DNA from: Chryseosolibacter histidinae
GTDB lineage: Bacteria; Bacteroidota; Bacteroidia; Cytophagales; Cyclobacteriaceae
Length of the DNA stretch: 64,000 nucleotides
Direction of reading: 5' to 3'
Assembly (NCBI RefSeq): GCF_018598225.1
Contig: NZ_JAHESF010000006.1
Span: forward strand, 124,001 to 188,000
Shown piece by piece: positions 9,039 through 17,696 of this stretch. The notes below the pieces were generated by a model. The model was not told where the DNA came from and made no database searches. It was given only the letters and a program-made list of their open reading frames with translations. Both the position numbers and the translations under genes were made by a program. Numbering within the stretch: position 1 is the first letter of the stretch; every line of letters starts with the position of its first letter.

Positions 9039-9053
9039 TAGTCAATTTGACTA
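9039..9053. promoter_or_regulatory. candidate operator of the Nudix-type regulator (xylB / regulator divergent region)
   Basis: TAGTCAATTTGACTA is a perfect 7-bp inverted repeat around one central base. It lies in the 96-bp region between the divergent xylB and regulator genes, 34 bp from xylB and 47 bp from the regulator start. Regulators of this degenerate-Nudix family bind palindromes of this size, and the site matches another at 9912-9926 (12 of 15 bases) upstream of the sugar transporter. Binding is inferred. Confidence 0.6.
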
Positions 9054-9100
9054 TATTTTTTCTATTTTTTTTATATCTTCCATCGCAGAAAGAAACACCT

Positions 9101-9796
9101 ATGCCGTCTGATCTCTTTTCAAGTAGTGTTATTGACGCGGTCTCCATTGACTGCCTGATCTTCGGTTTCCGCGGCAGCGGGCTCGACATTTTGCTGATTA
9201 AACATGGTGAAGGCATCAGTAAGGGCAAGTGGGCCCTGCCCGGCGGATGGATCCAGTACAATGAAGATGTGGACGAAGCCGCGGGGCGGTTGTTGAAGTC
9301 GCTTACAGGTGTGTCTAATATATATCTCGAGCAGCTCAGGGCGTTTGGCGATGTGAGCCGGTATCCCGAAAAACGTGTGATCACCATTGCGTACTATGCG
9401 CTGGTAAATACCGATCACTATGCGCTGAGCGCGGGCTTCACGGCCTCGGATGTGCAGTGGTTCAACGTGCATGAAGTTCCGAAGCTTCCGTATGATCACA
9501 ACCGCATCCTCGATTTTGGCTTGCGTCAGCTGAAGCACAAGGTTCGGCACGAGCCCATTGGTTTTAACCTGCTGCCCAAGAAGTTTACCCTGCACCAGAT
9601 CCAGCAACTTTACGAGGCCATCCTGGAGATGCAGCTCGATAAACCGAATTTCCGCCGGAAGTTATTGAATATGAATTTGTTGGTTCCCTGTCATGAGAAA
9701 CAGAAAGATGTATCGCACCGGGCGGCGAGCCTTTACCGCTTCGATAAAAAGATCTATGATCAGCTGACGGAGAAAGGGCTTTCGTTCGAGCTCTAG
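9101..9796 (+). CDS. Nudix-related (NrtR/AraR-type) transcriptional regulator
   Basis: 231 residues. Residues about 10-140 are a Nudix fold (DCLIFGFRGSGLDILLIKHG then WALPGGWIQYNEDVDEAAG), but the Nudix box is degenerate: where REUXEEXGU is expected it reads GRLLKSLTG, so the catalytic glutamates are gone. The C-terminal part (KKFTLHQIQQLYEAILEM, then FRRKLLNMNLLVP) is the winged-helix DNA-binding domain of NrtR-like proteins. Such regulators in Bacteroidota sense pentoses or their phosphates. Start chosen at ATG 9101 (MPSDLFSSSVID), preceded by a purine-rich AGAAAG; an upstream GTG would add a hydrophobic stretch foreign to the family and cross the operator. Its stop TAG is the first triplet of a repeat array. 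Confidence 0.85.
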   Translation: MPSDLFSSSVIDAVSIDCLIFGFRGSGLDILLIKHGEGISKGKWALPGGWIQYNEDVDEAAGRLLKSLTGVSNIYLEQLRAFGDVSRYPEKRVITIAYYALVNTDHYALSAGFTASDVQWFNVHEVPKLPYDHNRILDFGLRQLKHKVRHEPIGFNLLPKKFTLHQIQQLYEAILEMQLDKPNFRRKLLNMNLLVPCHEKQKDVSHRAASLYRFDKKIYDQLTEKGLSFEL

Positions 9797-9873
9797 AATT
9801 TAGAATGTAGAATTAGGAGTTAGCATGTTGAGGTTACGCGATTCTAATGCTAAATTCTAAATTCCATATTCTG
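9794..9873. repeat. inverted TAGAATTTAG-type repeat element after the regulator
   Basis: The left arm (from 9794) and right arm (to 9873) are degenerate arrays of TAGAATT-like words that are approximate inverted copies, with about 15 bp between them. The left arm begins with the regulator's own stop codon. A sister element with the same words, including the shared AGGAGTTAG, is at 32046-32141. Confidence 0.8.
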
Positions 9874-9911
9874 CCTCCGAAGAGGCTTGCAGGAGAAAAA
9901 ATTTAGGCTCA

Positions 9912-9926
9912 TATTCACTTTGACAA
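9912..9926. promoter_or_regulatory. second candidate operator, upstream of the MFS transporter
   Basis: TATTCACTTTGACAA matches the palindrome at 9039-9053 at 12 of 15 positions and retains the TTTGAC half-site. It lies 25 bp upstream of the transporter start. If real, it puts the transporter in the same regulon as xylB. Support is weaker than for the first site because the left half is imperfect. Confidence 0.4.
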
Positions 9927-9951
9927 TAAGCAAATCAAAACCTGAACCACT

Positions 9952-11175
9952 ATGAATGACGCAAACAGTAAAAGGCTTTTTTACGGCAGTTGTTTCGCCC
10001 TGATCACAACTGCTTTTTCTTTTAGTATCCGTGCTGGTATTCTGGCGCAGCTTGGAACTACCTTCAACCTTTCGGCGACGCAGCTCGGCTTCATCAACCA
10101 GATGTGGTTCCTGGGGTTCCCCATCTCCATGGTGCTGGGCGGTATTTTCTATGGCAGCATCGGCCCCAAGAAGATCATGATCGTGGCCTTCTTCGCGCAC
10201 ATGATCGGTATTCTTCTTACGATCTACTCCGGAGGATATACAGGCCTGCTGATCTCCACCCTGTTCATTGGCATTGGTAATGGTTGTACGGAAGCTGCCT
10301 GTAACCCGATGATCGCCACGGCTTACAGCGGCAAACTGATGAACACACTGCTCAACCGTTTTCACATGTGGTTCCCCGGAGGTATCTTCCTCGGCAGCCT
10401 CATCTCCTTCGGCATGACAAAACTCGAGCTGGGCTGGGAAGCGCAGATCTGGGTGATCATGATCCCTACTTTGATCTACGCATATCTTTTCTACGGACAA
10501 TCTTTCCCCGAACCGAAAGGAGACGCTGCTTCGCTCTCCTCGAACCTGTCGGCGATGATCACACCGTTGTTCCTTTTTATCTGTGTCTGTATGACACTTA
10601 CAGCGATCTCCGAATTCGGACCTACACAATGGGCACAGTTGATCCTGGCAAAAAGTGGTGCTGAACCGATGGTGATCCTGGCCATTATCTTCGGACTGAT
10701 GGCGATCGGCCGGTACTTCGGCGGAGAGTTTGTACACAAGTTCGACCAGACCGGCGTGCTCCTGGGCGCAGCCATATTTACAACCCTGGGCGTGTTCCTG
10801 TTGAGTACACAGACCGGTCCTATGGCTTACGTAGCAGCGGTTGTGTTTGCGATGGGCGTGTGCTATTTCTGGCCCAACATGATCGGATTGACTGCAGAGA
10901 AAGTTCCGTCGAGCGGTGCTATCGGGATGTCCATCGTAGGCGCATTCGGTATGTTCTCGAGCGCCATCTGGCAACCGATCATCGGCGGATGGATCGACAA
11001 ATCAAAAGAGCAGGCTTCCACCACCGGATTGCAGGGTGATGCACTCGAGCTGGCGGCAGGTCAGGCTACCTTATCGAAGATGATCATGTTCCCCGTGATC
11101 TTGATCGTGCTCTTTGCCATCCTGCTTTTCTGGATCAGGAGCAGGAAAGCCAATTCAGTTGCTGTTAATGCCTGA
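9952..11175 (+). CDS. MFS sugar transporter, probably for xylose or another pentose
   Basis: 407 residues with about twelve membrane helices. GGIFYGSIGPKKIMIVAFF is the loop 2-3 region, and the GNGCTEAACNPMIATAY segment in helix 4-5 resembles the FucP-like branch of sugar/H+ symporters. The first helix begins near residue 10 and the protein ends in a short basic tail (FWIRSRKANSVAVNA). It lies in the plasma membrane. Proximity to xylA, xylB and the regulator, and an operator-like site upstream, suggest a pentose substrate; that is inference. A strong terminator follows. Confidence 0.85.
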   Translation: MNDANSKRLFYGSCFALITTAFSFSIRAGILAQLGTTFNLSATQLGFINQMWFLGFPISMVLGGIFYGSIGPKKIMIVAFFAHMIGILLTIYSGGYTGLLISTLFIGIGNGCTEAACNPMIATAYSGKLMNTLLNRFHMWFPGGIFLGSLISFGMTKLELGWEAQIWVIMIPTLIYAYLFYGQSFPEPKGDAASLSSNLSAMITPLFLFICVCMTLTAISEFGPTQWAQLILAKSGAEPMVILAIIFGLMAIGRYFGGEFVHKFDQTGVLLGAAIFTTLGVFLLSTQTGPMAYVAAVVFAMGVCYFWPNMIGLTAEKVPSSGAIGMSIVGAFGMFSSAIWQPIIGGWIDKSKEQASTTGLQGDALELAAGQATLSKMIMFPVILIVLFAILLFWIRSRKANSVAVNA

Positions 11176-11203
11176 TCACAACGCAGAACAAGGCTAACAA
11201 AAT

Positions 11204-11238
11204 AAAGAAGCCGCCTCTTTACATGGGGCGGCTTCTTT
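11204..11238. terminator. bidirectional intrinsic terminator between convergent genes
   Basis: A perfect 12-bp inverted repeat (AAAGAAGCCGCC at 11204-11215 with its complement at 11227-11238) has an 11-nt loop, with A and T tracts at its ends. It serves the MFS gene on the plus strand and the Kelch protein gene on the minus strand. Confidence 0.9.
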
Positions 11239-11261
11239 CGTTACAGACAGATCTATGCCGA

Positions 11262-14200
11262 TCAGTCTTTGGCAAACCTGAATTTGTAAATACCTTTTTT
11301 AGCGTTGATGATCAGAACGTACAATCCCTGCTGGAGATCGTGCACATCAAAGACGATCGCATCCCGGTCTGCCCTTGACGCAATGTTCATCCCGCGTCCA
11401 TCGGCGGCAACTACCCTGGCGGGAGCAGTAAACAAATCGTTGTCCTGTGTGGAGATGATCAGCACATCTTTCGCAGGATTGGGATATGCCTGCGAGAATA
11501 TATCCGCAGTCTGCTCGACACCCGTGATAGGGTTTTCGGGTTCAGGAGTTCCTGGCACGGTTACCAGGTTGGAATAGGCATGGAACGAATCATAGGTACC
11601 TTTTACTGCCTTGACGCGGTATTGATACGTCTTATTCTTTGCGGCGCCATTGTCTGTGTAACTGGTGGCGTTGGCGGCGAGCGTTGCGAGGGTGGTATAA
11701 TCCGCTTCGGAAGATTCCTTGCGCTGGATCACATATCCTGTTTCGATGGATGACCTGTCTTCCCACGTTAAGGCCATCGGCGAAGTTGCCGATACAGTTG
11801 TATTGATGACACCCGGTGTTTTTATCATCAACACTTTTGCCGTGTCGGAATACAACGTAGCGGTGGGGTAAGACATCCGCGTCCCTTTGATGCGATAGTG
11901 GTAAAAGCCTTCACTGCTCATGGTAGCGGTGTACGACGTTGCTGCCGTGGATTGAGGAAACGCTGTGAAAGCGGATACCGGCGTATTCAATTCCGCGGAA
12001 GTAGCCCGCTCAACAACGTACACGGCCGCCGGGGTGAGGGCCGTCCATTGGATATTGACACTGGTCTCGCTGCTCTTCGTTGCTCCTGACACGGTCGGGT
12101 ATTCAATGGCCGCGGCCACTGACTTGCCTTGAGACACGCCTTCCGTGAATTTGGTCCTGATGCGGTACGTGTAGAATGTACCTTTCACTACGTTAACATC
12201 CGTATAGGTAAGCTGGCCGGCATTTAAATTGGCGATGGTGGTAAAATCCTGAGGTGTAGCTTGCGGATCAGCAGACTGCGCCCGTTCCAGCACATAACCT
12301 GTTTCGTCATCGGCGTTGTCTTTCCAGGTAAGCACGATCTTGTTCCTGAGGATCTCGGCACTTGCTTCCGCGAGCTTGGGCGATACGGGGCTGTATTCCC
12401 AGAGGTCGGCCGCGTTTCCGGAATAACCCGAACCCAGCCCGGCGTAGCCTTTATTGTCAATAACAAAGGCACTGGTGTATTGATACGAGACACTGGGGTA
12501 AGGTTCCTTCATTGACCAGGTGTTATTTGACGGATCATAAACCTGTGTCACATATCCGCTTGAGCCGCCAACGACATAGGCTTTATTGTTGATCACAAAA
12601 TTTGACGCCGTATAAGCAGAGAATTTCAGGTCTGCTTTCTTTGTCCATGTGCCTGTTGCTCCCGCTGAAGGATCAAAAGCATAAAGCTCTGTGCCCATAT
12701 AAACGTAGCCGGTATTGTTAATGGCAAAGCCCGAGCCATTGCCTGTTTTGGGGAAGTCCGCCACCTGCCTCCAGGTATTCTGGACGGGATCGTATTCGTA
12801 AAAGTCGGCATAACTATTCGGGCTGGAGAATCCGAGGCCTACGTATGCTTTGCCATTGAGCACGAATGCCGCAGCATAAGCTCTCTTTACGCCAGGGAAT
12901 TCGGCAATGGGAGACCACGTGTTGGTGGCAGGATCATACACATAAAAATCTTTCGTGTAGGTGAAAGACGGGGAGCGATAAAAACCGAGGCCCACATAAG
13001 CTTTGCCGTTGATCACAAATTCGACAGAAGCCTCGCGTCCTCCGCCGGGGAAGTCTGCCTTACGCTCCCAGGTATTCCTGGCGGGGTCATACTCCCAGAA
13101 ATCATTTTGGGCAGTGGAATTATCATAGCCCAATCCAAAATAACCTTTCTGCCCGATCGAAAATCCAATGGCATCGACCCTGACCTTGGCTCCGATACCG
13201 GGATAGGATGCTTTCTTTTCCCAGTCGCCGAGTTTATTGACCGACGCCGTAACCGCGCCTGTGTTGACATACGCCGATACATCGCCGTTATTCCTGATAC
13301 CCCGCACACGATAGTAATAAGTTACGCCTGTCGTTACCGTGTTGTCGGCAAACAAGGTCGATCCGCCGGGGACTTTCCCAACTTCCTGAAACCCGGAGCC
13401 GCTGGAGAGCGAACGTTCAATGGAGAACTGATCTTCGTTGCCGCGGTCTTCCCAGTAAACGTTGATCTGATTTTCCTTCACCCCCACCGCGTAAGCGTTA
13501 GCAGGTCTGGTGATAGGGTAATCATACGTTACCTCGTATTTGAAGAGGAACGGTGTCAGTGGATTGTTGCTGGGGATCGAGATCTCGTACGCGATCCGTG
13601 TATCCACGGCCGAGCTGAAGGAAATTTCAAAGGTAGTGCTGCCACCTGCGTTTACGGTAGCGGCAGGCTGAGCAGAAACGGTTACGCCTGTGCCGGTGGC
13701 TGTCACCGTACCGATGTTCAGTACGGCGGGGCCACCGTTCTTGATGGTGAAGGTTTTGGTTCCCACAACGTTAAGCCCCATGGTGCCGCCACCGATGGTG
13801 GTATTACCAAGGCCACTGGTGATCTGGCTTGTTTCGGAATACCATACCGTCATCGAAGGTGTCGGAAACTGTTCAAAAGTTATCGTCATTCTCAGGTCGG
13901 CCGTAGTAAGCTGCGCCAGCGTTCCCGTATTGTTCCTGATCATCTGCCCTCCGTCATAAGGACCTGGAGCAGTGGAGGATGCGGATTCAAGTCCTACGTC
14001 TTCCCTGAACAAGGCATAGTAGGTCGTGTTCTTGTCGAGCTCCACGTTGTTGAAATTGTAAACTGTATAAGGGAAGTCATCGGTCTTCGAGATGCTTTCC
14101 GCCACCACTGTTCCGGACGTCCCATCCGTCAATGTAGTTGCGTTGGAAGGCATCGCGCTGTAGATGTACATTTTGCTCGCTTCGGATACGGCATCGATGT

Positions 14201-14408
14201 GATAAACAACACGGAACGACTTGAGTATTACTTTATTACTTGCGCCGGTAGACCCGCTGCCCGCGCCCAGGGAAGAAGGCCGGAAGGACTGGCCCCGTGT
14301 GGGAACGGCGGGATTGCCGGTGGAGTTTTGTACGACAGTAAAGGTTTGTGCCCATCCCGCTATGGAGAGGCCAGCGAAGAGCACGGTTACCAGGAACTTA
14401 TTCATCAT
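11262..14408 (-). CDS. large T9SS-secreted surface protein with Kelch propeller and fibronectin-III domains
   Basis: 1048 residues with a signal peptide ending GWAQ. Residues about 22-190 form an unidentified beta-sandwich, and 190-290 an abnormal-spindle-like Ig domain. One fibronectin-III domain follows (about 295-390, WEDRGNEDQFSIERS), then six Kelch-type repeats (about 395-680, each with a Y-DP-NTW core and a NGKAYVGLG turn) that should close one six-bladed propeller. Three more fibronectin-III domains follow (TWKDNADDETGYVLERA type), then a T9SS sorting domain (YPNPAKDVLIIS ... GLYVLIINAKKG). The Kelch plus FN3 cassette closely resembles that of the protein at 18030-22826. Probably an exported, cell-surface or released binding protein; ligand unknown. 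Confidence 0.85.
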   Translation of the reverse strand: MMNKFLVTVLFAGLSIAGWAQTFTVVQNSTGNPAVPTRGQSFRPSSLGAGSGSTGASNKVILKSFRVVYHIDAVSEASKMYIYSAMPSNATTLTDGTSGTVVAESISKTDDFPYTVYNFNNVELDKNTTYYALFREDVGLESASSTAPGPYDGGQMIRNNTGTLAQLTTADLRMTITFEQFPTPSMTVWYSETSQITSGLGNTTIGGGTMGLNVVGTKTFTIKNGGPAVLNIGTVTATGTGVTVSAQPAATVNAGGSTTFEISFSSAVDTRIAYEISIPSNNPLTPFLFKYEVTYDYPITRPANAYAVGVKENQINVYWEDRGNEDQFSIERSLSSGSGFQEVGKVPGGSTLFADNTVTTGVTYYYRVRGIRNNGDVSAYVNTGAVTASVNKLGDWEKKASYPGIGAKVRVDAIGFSIGQKGYFGLGYDNSTAQNDFWEYDPARNTWERKADFPGGGREASVEFVINGKAYVGLGFYRSPSFTYTKDFYVYDPATNTWSPIAEFPGVKRAYAAAFVLNGKAYVGLGFSSPNSYADFYEYDPVQNTWRQVADFPKTGNGSGFAINNTGYVYMGTELYAFDPSAGATGTWTKKADLKFSAYTASNFVINNKAYVVGGSSGYVTQVYDPSNNTWSMKEPYPSVSYQYTSAFVIDNKGYAGLGSGYSGNAADLWEYSPVSPKLAEASAEILRNKIVLTWKDNADDETGYVLERAQSADPQATPQDFTTIANLNAGQLTYTDVNVVKGTFYTYRIRTKFTEGVSQGKSVAAAIEYPTVSGATKSSETSVNIQWTALTPAAVYVVERATSAELNTPVSAFTAFPQSTAATSYTATMSSEGFYHYRIKGTRMSYPTATLYSDTAKVLMIKTPGVINTTVSATSPMALTWEDRSSIETGYVIQRKESSEADYTTLATLAANATSYTDNGAAKNKTYQYRVKAVKGTYDSFHAYSNLVTVPGTPEPENPITGVEQTADIFSQAYPNPAKDVLIISTQDNDLFTAPARVVAADGRGMNIASRADRDAIVFDVHDLQQGLYVLIINAKKGIYKFRFAKD

Positions 14409-14428
14409 TTGGTTTCAGAGTTAAACGG

Positions 14429-14436
14429 CAAATTTA
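14429..14436 (-). promoter_or_regulatory. candidate Bacteroidota -7 promoter element
   Basis: On the minus strand this reads TAAATTTG, an exact match to the Bacteroidota -7 consensus TAnnTTTG, 20 bp before the start of the Kelch protein gene. I see no TTTG at the proper -33 spacing, so support is partial. The rest of 14437-14747 holds no gene I can support; a TAGCCATGGGG word at 14493 recalls the hairpin at 59491-59521. Confidence 0.35.
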
Positions 14437-14747
14437 CCAGGCTGCCGACGGTAAATCAGGGGAAATGCACGCAAACATTACATTTGGAATAGCCATGGGG
14501 TTGCATCATGGCGCAACGTCAGGGGTAGGTCATAATCCGTTTTTGCCCTGCCTACATCGTATGCATGAATAGTTCTTAGTTGGCTTCAAGCCAGCGGATG
14601 GATAATAACAAGCACAATCGCATTGTGAAAAATACCTCGCCCGCGATCAGCTTATCAAAAAAGATGGGCGCATGAATGCCTGTTAGCGCCTTTGTTTTTT
14701 TTGCTCACGCGCAGAGAACACACCCTGAAGTGGCGCTTGTCGAACTC

Positions 14748-15101
14748 TCAACGGCCAGTGGCCACGTCGCTTTGTATGTTAAAAAGATGTTCGTTGCCCC
14801 AATCTCTCATCTGGCTTATGACCGGTTCGAGCGATCTTCCTTTCGCCGTTAAGAAATACTCTACCCTTGGCGGGATCTCGGGATAGATCCTGCGCTCGAT
14901 GATCCCGTCGTTTTCCAGCTCGCGAAGCTGCGAGGTCAGCATCTGTTTGCTGATGTCTTTCAGCATCATGCCCATCTTCCCAAACCGGTTGATATCATTG
15001 AATATCAGGTACAGGATCAGGATCTTCCACTTGCCTCCAATCACCTGCATGGTCGCTGTCACAGGACAGTTCTGAACATTTCCGAGTGCAACCTTATCCA
15101 T
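14748..15101 (-). CDS. HxlR-family winged-helix transcriptional regulator
   Basis: 117 residues with the HxlR pattern: an N-terminal cysteine (NCPVTATMQVIGGKWKILIL), the recognition helix region DISKQMLTSQLRELENDGII, and the wing ERRIYPEIPPRVEYFLTAKG. These regulators often respond to redox or electrophile stress through the N-terminal cysteine, here Cys12. It is divergent from an NmrA-like oxidoreductase, a very common pairing in which HxlR represses the enzyme. A palindrome overlaps the region just upstream of its start. Confidence 0.92.
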   Translation of the reverse strand: MDKVALGNVQNCPVTATMQVIGGKWKILILYLIFNDINRFGKMGMMLKDISKQMLTSQLRELENDGIIERRIYPEIPPRVEYFLTAKGRSLEPVISQMRDWGNEHLFNIQSDVATGR

Positions 15102-15102
15102 A

Positions 15103-15125
15103 ACTATTTGATTATCAATAATAGT
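15103..15125. promoter_or_regulatory. candidate HxlR operator
   Basis: ACTATT at 15103-15108 and AATAGT at 15120-15125 are exact inverted half-sites 11 bp apart, immediately upstream of the regulator start and within the leader of the divergent oxidoreductase gene. Size and placement suit an HxlR dimer; binding is inferred. Confidence 0.45.
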
Positions 15126-15218
15126 ATGATTTTAAAGACTAGATCAGTAAATTATAACTACATACAAAATAAAGACCAAGTGATTAGAATTGCAAGACAA
15201 ATGCAAAACAAATCAGCT

Positions 15219-16106
15219 ATGAAAACTTATGTTATCACCGGATCCATCGGTCACATCAGCAGGCCTATTGTCGAGGGATTGATAAAGGCAGGCAAGGAAG
15301 TAAGCGTTATCACGAGCTCCAGCGAGCGCGTGGCGGAAATTGAAAAGTTAGGTGCAAAGGCCATTGTTGGCAACGTACAGGATAGTGGTTTTGTAAGATC
15401 AGCGTTCAAGGGTGCTGACGTGGTCTACACGATGATCCCCCCGATCTGGCAAACCGATAACTGGCGCAAGTCAATGAATGAGGTAGCCAAAAATTATACT
15501 GACGCCATTGTTGCCAACAACATCCGTTATGTGGTTAACCTGAGCAGCATGGGCGCTCATGTTGGCAATGGTATGGGGCCTGTGGATGGCCTGTATGACT
15601 TCGAACAGATGCTCAACAAGATCGAGCGGCTCAACGTGCGGCATCTGCGTCCCTCCTATTTCTACTACAATTTTCTCTCACAGGTTGGTCTGATCAAGCA
15701 GGCTGGGTTTATGGGCGCGAATTATGGCGATGAGAACGAGAAGATCTTCCTGGTGCATACCCGCGACATTGCCGCGGCCGCCCTCGAAGAGCTGCTGAAC
15801 CTGAGCTTCCAGGGTTCCAGCGCGCGATATATTTTCGGCGATGAACGCTCGGGAAAAGAAGTGGCGCAGGTTTTGGGCAAAGCCATTGGCAAAGACCTGA
15901 ACTGGGTTGTGTTCACTGATCAGCAACAAAAAGAAGGATTGCTGCAGGCAGGTCTTTCTGAGACCCATGCCCGGAATTTTACCGATATGGGCAGGGCCAT
16001 ACGCGAAGGTGTGATGCAGGCCGATGCCAGGGAACACAAACCTGCTCAGGCAAAGACCAAGCTTGAGGATTTTGCCAGCGAGTTTGCGCAGGCCTATCGT
16101 CAATAG
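15219..16106 (+). CDS. NmrA-like NAD(P)-binding oxidoreductase
   Basis: 295 residues starting at MKTYVITGSIGHISRPIVEG, an atypical short-chain dehydrogenase / NmrA-type Rossmann start with a GSIGHIS nucleotide-binding loop. A longer frame opens at 15108 but its extra residues (rich in N, I and Q) are unlike the family and overlap the operator, so I chose the internal ATG. The segments VVYTMIPPIW and YVVNLSSMGAH match the NAD(P)H:quinone oxidoreductase-like SDR group. It is divergent from an HxlR regulator, so expression is probably induced by a redox or electrophilic signal. Substrate unknown. Confidence 0.85.
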   Translation: MKTYVITGSIGHISRPIVEGLIKAGKEVSVITSSSERVAEIEKLGAKAIVGNVQDSGFVRSAFKGADVVYTMIPPIWQTDNWRKSMNEVAKNYTDAIVANNIRYVVNLSSMGAHVGNGMGPVDGLYDFEQMLNKIERLNVRHLRPSYFYYNFLSQVGLIKQAGFMGANYGDENEKIFLVHTRDIAAAALEELLNLSFQGSSARYIFGDERSGKEVAQVLGKAIGKDLNWVVFTDQQQKEGLLQAGLSETHARNFTDMGRAIREGVMQADAREHKPAQAKTKLEDFASEFAQAYRQ

Positions 16107-16116
16107 AATCATAAAA

Positions 16117-16150
16117 AAAGAGGGCGGTCTTTTATGGGACAGCCCTCTTT
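16117..16150. terminator. intrinsic terminator between convergent genes
   Basis: AAAGAGGGC...GTC at 16117-16129 pairs with GAC...GCCCTCTTT at 16138-16150 (one mismatch), flanked by an A tract. It lies between the NmrA-like gene and the convergent OmpA gene and can serve both. Confidence 0.85.
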
Positions 16151-16181
16151 GTCTTATTGTGTGCCTGATCAGGAAACGCTT

Positions 16182-16889
16182 TTACTTGTTTTCGGAGGCG
16201 GAAACTTCGCCCAGCTCACCTTTCTCTGCTTTCTTCTTCAGTTTGTCATTGGCGAAGATGGCCACTTCTACCCTGCGGTTCTGCTGACGGCCGTAGTCTG
16301 TATTGTTATCACCTACAGGCTGGTCGGGGCCGTAACCTTCGTTGGTGATCCGTTTGCTGGCAACACCGAGCGACTCGAGGTATTTTGAAACTGATGCTGC
16401 ACGGTCTTCCGAAAGCTTCATGTTATGCTCGCGCGAACCGGTGATGTCGGTATGGCCTTCGATCAGGATGTTGGTGTCCTTGTATTTGTTCAATGTCTCG
16501 GCGAGGTCTTTCAGGTTGGTCATCGACCCTGCGCTCAGCTGCGAAGAGTTTACGGGAAACTGGATACCTTCGCGGAAGGTGATCTTGATACCTTCGCCCA
16601 CACGTTCGATCTCCGCTCCTTCGAGGTCTTTGCGCAGCTCTTCAGCCTGCTTGTCCATGTAGCGGCCGATGCCGTAACCGGCTGCACCGCCAACCACTGC
16701 GCCCAGAATCGCTCCCATGGCCGTATTACCAGCAGCTTTACCGATGGCCGCGCCTGCAGCGGCACCACCTGCAGCGCCAATATAAGTTCCTTTCTGCGAT
16801 TTGCTCATGTTTTTACAAGCGCCCAGCAGCAAACAAATCGCCAGCAGTACGCTCATAATTTTACCTGTACGGTTTGATATTTTTTTCAT
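16182..16889 (-). CDS. OmpA-family peptidoglycan-binding lipoprotein with glycine-zipper segment
   Basis: 235 residues. A lipoprotein signal with lipobox LLGAC is followed by a glycine/alanine-rich zipper (about residues 38-78, GAAGGAAAGAAIGKAAGN type) and a C-terminal OmpA domain. In that domain ILIEGHTDITGSREHNMKLS supplies the Asp and SEDRAASVSKYL the Arg that bind diaminopimelate. The tail is lysine- and glutamate-rich. It should anchor the outer membrane to peptidoglycan. It stands alone between a convergent oxidoreductase and a divergent SGNH hydrolase. Confidence 0.92.
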   Translation of the reverse strand: MKKISNRTGKIMSVLLAICLLLGACKNMSKSQKGTYIGAAGGAAAGAAIGKAAGNTAMGAILGAVVGGAAGYGIGRYMDKQAEELRKDLEGAEIERVGEGIKITFREGIQFPVNSSQLSAGSMTNLKDLAETLNKYKDTNILIEGHTDITGSREHNMKLSEDRAASVSKYLESLGVASKRITNEGYGPDQPVGDNNTDYGRQQNRRVEVAIFANDKLKKKAEKGELGEVSASENK

Positions 16890-17030
16890 AACACAATATT
16901 TTGTTTCAGAATGATTTTAAAAAACTATGCCGGGCTTAAATGCAAAAAATGCAGAACGCAAAGGCCCTCTGCGACCTCTCTGCGCCTTCCGCGGTTATGC
17001 ATTTCTTTGCATTTACCGTATTTTTAAAAT

Positions 17031-17696
17031 ATGAAAATCTGTTGCTTATTGCTGCTTCTATCCCTTACCCCTGCCCTTATGGCTCAAACGACCGGTTCTC
17101 AAACCAATAGAAAATTTCTTGCGCTGGGAGACTCGTACACCATCGGTGAAAGTGTAGCGGAGCATGAGCGGTGGCCTCTGCAGTTGGCTGAAGCCTTGAG
17201 AAAAAAAGGAGTTGCCATTGCCGCGCCCCACATCATCGCCACTACGGGCTGGCGAACGGATGATCTCAAACGTGCCATTCTTGCCGCTAATCCCGCGCAC
17301 GATCAGGGACTGGTATCGCTGCTCATCGGCGTCAACAACCAGTACCAGGGAAAAAGCGCTGTCAGCTATGCGCCGGAATTTGAAGAGCTCCTGAACATGG
17401 CCATCGCCTTTGCGGGGAACGATAAGTCTAAAGTGTTTGTGGTCTCCATTCCCGACTATGGCTACACACCTTTCGGAAAAGAAAAGCAGGAGTCTATCAG
17501 CAAAGCGATCGATGAATTCAATGCCGTGAACCGGTCGATCACGGAAAAGTATGGTGTGCAATATTTTTACATTACCGATATCTCCAGGAAAGGTTTTGAC
17601 GATCCCGCATTGGTTGCTCAAGACGGACTGCATCCCTCCGGCAAAATGTATGCGGAGTGGGTCAAGCTCATCGCGCAGGGTTTGACATTCCCGTAG
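17031..17696 (+). CDS. secreted SGNH/GDSL-type hydrolase
   Basis: 221 residues with a signal peptide ending ALMAQ. The SGNH blocks are visible: block I GDSYTIG with nucleophile Ser35, block III GVNNQYQG with the oxyanion Asn, and block V DGLHPSG with Asp198 and His201. It is a periplasmic or secreted esterase/lipase-type enzyme; substrate unknown. It is monocistronic, about 140 bp from the divergent OmpA gene. Confidence 0.92.
   Translation: MKICCLLLLLSLTPALMAQTTGSQTNRKFLALGDSYTIGESVAEHERWPLQLAEALRKKGVAIAAPHIIATTGWRTDDLKRAILAANPAHDQGLVSLLIGVNNQYQGKSAVSYAPEFEELLNMAIAFAGNDKSKVFVVSIPDYGYTPFGKEKQESISKAIDEFNAVNRSITEKYGVQYFYITDISRKGFDDPALVAQDGLHPSGKMYAEWVKLIAQGLTFP

Noticed and set aside
9850-10974. 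A 374-codon open frame on the minus strand
   Set aside because: Antisense to the MFS transporter and rich in Asp, His and Glu, as expected from reading hydrophobic codons backwards.
13107-14492. A 461-codon open frame on the plus strand
   Set aside because: Antisense to the Kelch/FN3 protein gene; composition is that of a shadow frame in GC-rich coding DNA, with no signal peptide or motif.
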